In this document: in pieces, positions 60,801 through 64,000 of the stretch
Layout of the letters: each line of letters opens with the position of its first letter
Position numbering within the stretch: the stretch's first letter is position 1
Source: Cymbidium sinense
Lineage: Eukaryota; Streptophyta; Magnoliopsida; Asparagales; Orchidaceae
Direction of reading: 5' to 3'
Assembly (NCBI GenBank): GCA_021442155.1
Contig: CM038222.1
Coordinates: 24,972,148 to 25,036,147, forward strand
Length of the DNA: 64,000 nucleotides
Made by a program: the position numbers and the translations under genes
The notes under the pieces: generated by a model
The model's input: only the letters and a program-made list of their open reading frames with translations
The model's database searches: none
What the model was told of the DNA's origin: nothing

Positions 60801-63800
60801 AACCTATACATCAACTAAACTAAATAAAATAAACTAAACCTAAACCAAATTGAAAAAATAAATAAAGAAAGCAAATAAAAGTAATATAAATAAAATAAAA
60901 TAAAATAAAAACTAAAAATAAATAAACAAAATAAACTAAATTAAACGAAATAAACCTAAACCTAAACCTAAACCTAAACTAAGCTAAAATTAACTAAACT
61001 AAGCTAAACTAATCCTAAACATAAACCTAAACTAAATAAACTAAACTAAAATAAATAAATTAATTAAAATAAACTAAACTAAATAAACCTAAATAAACCT
61101 AAACCTAAACTAAACTAAAATAAACTAAACTAAATAAACTAAACCTCAAAATAAACTAAATATACAAAATAAATAAAAATTAAACTAAATAAAAAAAAAC
61201 ATAATCTAAATAAATAAAACCTAAACTATATAAATAAACCTAAACTAAAAATACACTAAACTAAGCTAAACTAAACTAAACAAAAATAAACCTAAGCCTA
61301 AACTTAAAACCTAAACTACATAAACATAAACCTAAACAAATAAAATAAACTAAAATAAAATAGACTAAACCTAAACCTAAACCTAAACTAAAAATAACTA
61401 AACTAAACTAAATAAATAAACCTAAACTAAATAAAAACTAAAATAAAATAAATTAAACCTAAACTAAACTAAATAAATAAACCAAAACTAAAATAAAAAA
61501 ATAAATCTAAACCTAAACCTAAACCTAAAACCTAAATAAAAATAAACCTAAACCTAAACCTAAATTAACCTAAAAAACATAAATTAGAATAAACATAAAC
61601 TAAAACTAAATAAAATAAAATAAAATAAATCAACCTAAATCTAAATAAAATAAACCTAAACTAAATAAACATAAACCTAAATAAAACCAAAAACTAAACA
61701 AAACATATACGTAAACTTAAATAAACAAACCTAAAAAAATAAATACTAAATCTAAACTTATAACTAAACCTAAACTTGAACTAAAAATAAACCTAAAGTA
61801 AACAAAACTTAAACCTAAATAAACCAGAACTAAATTAACCTAAACCAACACCTAAGCTTAAAGTAAATAAAAATAAACTAAATAATAAATAAAATAAATC
61901 TAAACCTAAATAAACTAAACTAAACTAAGCTAAATAAATAAATAAAAATTGAACTAAAAAAATAAACTAAGTAAAACTTAAAACTTAAACTAAAATAAAT
62001 AAAATTAATAAATGAACTAAACTAAACCTAAACCTAAACCTAAACCTAAAAATAAATTAAACTAAATTAACTTAAAATAAATAAAAACCTAAACCTAAAC
62101 TAGATAAATAAACTAAATAAAATAAGTTAAATAAATTAAACTAAATAAACAAACCTAAATAAAAGTAAAATAAAACTTAAACCTAAACCTTAACCTAAAC
62201 TTCAACTAAACTAAAACCTAAACCTAATCCTAAACCTAAACTAAATAAACATAAACCTAAACCTAAACCTAAACATAAACATAAACTAAACTAAATAAAC
62301 TAAACTACAAAAACATAAATAAACCTAAACCTAAACCTAAACCAAAACCTAAACTAAATTAAACTAAACAAAAAGAAAATAAACTAAACTAAAAATAAAC
62401 AAAATAAACAAAACTAAATAAATAAACCTAAACCTAAACTAAACTAAAAATAAACTAAAATAAAACTAAACTAAATAAAAAATAAACCTAAACTATACTA
62501 AACTAAATAAACCTAAACTAAAATAAACTAAACTAAATAAACCAAAACCTATAGTTAAACCTAAACCTAAACCTAAATCTCAACTAAAGAAAGCAAACTG
62601 ATAAAGTAAAAAAAACTAAATAAAATAAACCTAAATGTAAAATAAATAAATAAAATAAAATAAAATAAACTAAATAAACCTAAACCTAAACTAAATAAAT
62701 AAACTAAAATAAACCTAAACTAAATAAACTAAACTAAATAAATGTAAACTAAACTAAATAAACCTAAAACAAAAATATAACCCTAAACTTAAACTAAACT
62801 AAACTAAAATGAATTAAATAAAATAAACCTAAACCTAAACTAAATAAAATAGATAAAATAAACCTAAACTAAACTAAACTTAATAAAACCTAAAATAAAC
62901 ATAAAACTAAACTTAAAAACTAAACTAAAATAAACCTAAACCTAATCATAAACCTAAATAAACTAAAACCTAAACCTAAACTTAAATAAATAAACTAAAC
63001 TAAACTAGAATGAACCTAAACCTAAACATAAAATAAATAAAGAAATAAACCTAAACCTAAACCTAAAATAAACCTAAACCTAAACCAAAATTAAATAAAC
63101 CTAAACCAAAAATAAAACTAAACCTAAAAAAATAAACCTAATGTAAACTAAAATCTAAACCTAAACAAAACCAAATAAACTTAAACCTAAATAGTATAAA
63201 ACTAAATAAACCTAAACCTAAATAAACTAAATAAACTAAACTAAATAAAAACAAACCTAAACCAAAATAAATAAAAATAAATAAACCTAAAGTAAAAAAT
63301 AAATCTAAACCTAAACCTAAATAAAGAAACTAAAATAAATAAACTAAACTTTAATATATAAACCTAAACCTAAACTTAAACTAAATAAATAAACTTAAAA
63401 AACCTAAACCTAAACTAAAAAAACCTAAACCTAATAAAATAAATAAACCTAAACTAAACTAAAAAAATAATACCTAAATTTAAACCTAAAAAACCTAAAA
63501 ACATAAACAAAACTAAACTAAAATAAATCTAAACTAATTCTAAACCTAAACCTAAAATAATTAAAATAAACCTAAACTGAAATAAACCTAAACTTAAACC
63601 TAAATTAAACTAAACTCAACCAAGAAAAACCTAAACCTCAACCTAAATCTAAACTTAAATCTAAACTAAATAAACTAAAATAAATCTAAACCTAAACCTA
63701 AACCTAAACCTAAATAAAAGAAACCTAAACTAAAAAATAAATAAATAAACCTAAACCTAAAATAAACATAAACCTAAACAAAACTAAAAATAAATCTAAA

Positions 63801-64000
63801 CCTAAACTTAAACCTAAACTAAAGTAAACTAAACTAAAAAATAAAATAAATAAACTAAAACTTAAAATAAACCTAAACCTAAACCTAAATAAACTAAACT
63901 AAATAAATAAATCTAAACTAAACTAAAGTAAACTAAACTAAGCTAAATAAACCTAAACCTAAAATAAACTAAATAAACTACATAAAAATAAACCTAAACA
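60801..64000 (+). repeat. CCTAAAC/CTAAA/ATAAA array without boxes or CCCTAAA patches
   Basis: The final 3.2 kb is a more uniform mix of CCTAAAC, CTAAA and ATAAA words. CCCTAAA is nearly absent, there is no TTTACTTAATTT box, and no GR-RBP or LINE piece. This distinguishes it from the long-period satellite to its left. The array continues beyond the window. No gene is seen. Confidence 0.85.

Overview
This is plant nuclear DNA, probably a subtelomeric or large interstitial telomere-like region. The evidence is the plant-type telomere heptamer CCCTAAA on the + strand throughout, 5'-truncated copies of a plant glycine-rich RNA-binding protein (GR-RBP) transcript, a plant LINE with DUF4283 and CCHC ORF1, and a Ty3/gypsy element with a second RNase H of the plant Tat type. 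The species cannot be resolved from the sequence. No intact protein-coding gene and no RNA gene was recognised. Nearly everything is repeat or retroelement debris.

Layout. Telomere-derived satellite fills about 0.5-2.8, 3.3-3.6, 16.9-31.4, 32.5-34.3, 36.1-36.2, 42.2-48.9 and 55.9-64 kb. It is a degenerate long-period satellite: short CCCTAAA-rich blocks alternate with A-rich CCTAAA/ATAAA stretches. A diagnostic box (consensus CCTAYNRGTTTACTTAATTT) recurs about 21 times, commonly 0.9-1.3 kb apart. Ten GR-RBP 3' fragments (about 12, 2827, 22452, 24100, 30895, 32821, 35577, 47114, 48377 and 57956) and two tail-only pieces (16822, 19105) lie in it, all on the + strand. Most share the same upstream leader and 5' breakpoint, so one captured cDNA was amplified with the satellite.

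From 3.6 to 16.8 kb lies a decayed minus-strand Ty3/gypsy element: tandem-repeat-rich 3' sequence, integrase, a second RNase H, RT/RNase H and the end of a protease, followed by 4.6 kb of non-coding sequence. That non-coding part has a diverged second copy at 48.9-52.9 kb, followed by 2.9 kb of unassigned AT-rich DNA. Three members of one LINE family (31.4-32.5, 34.3-35.6 and 36.2-42.2 kb) have their poly(A) ends against telomere-like sequence. The middle one split a GR-RBP copy and made a 12-bp target-site duplication. A 104-bp TTG-tailed SINE/RTE-like piece at 59.1 kb has a perfect 18-bp target-site duplication.

The order of events can be read in part. Telomere-like DNA captured a GR-RBP cDNA end, the compound unit spread, and LINE and SINE insertions then landed in already degenerate satellite. 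No functional pathway or operon is present; the interest is in chromosome structure.
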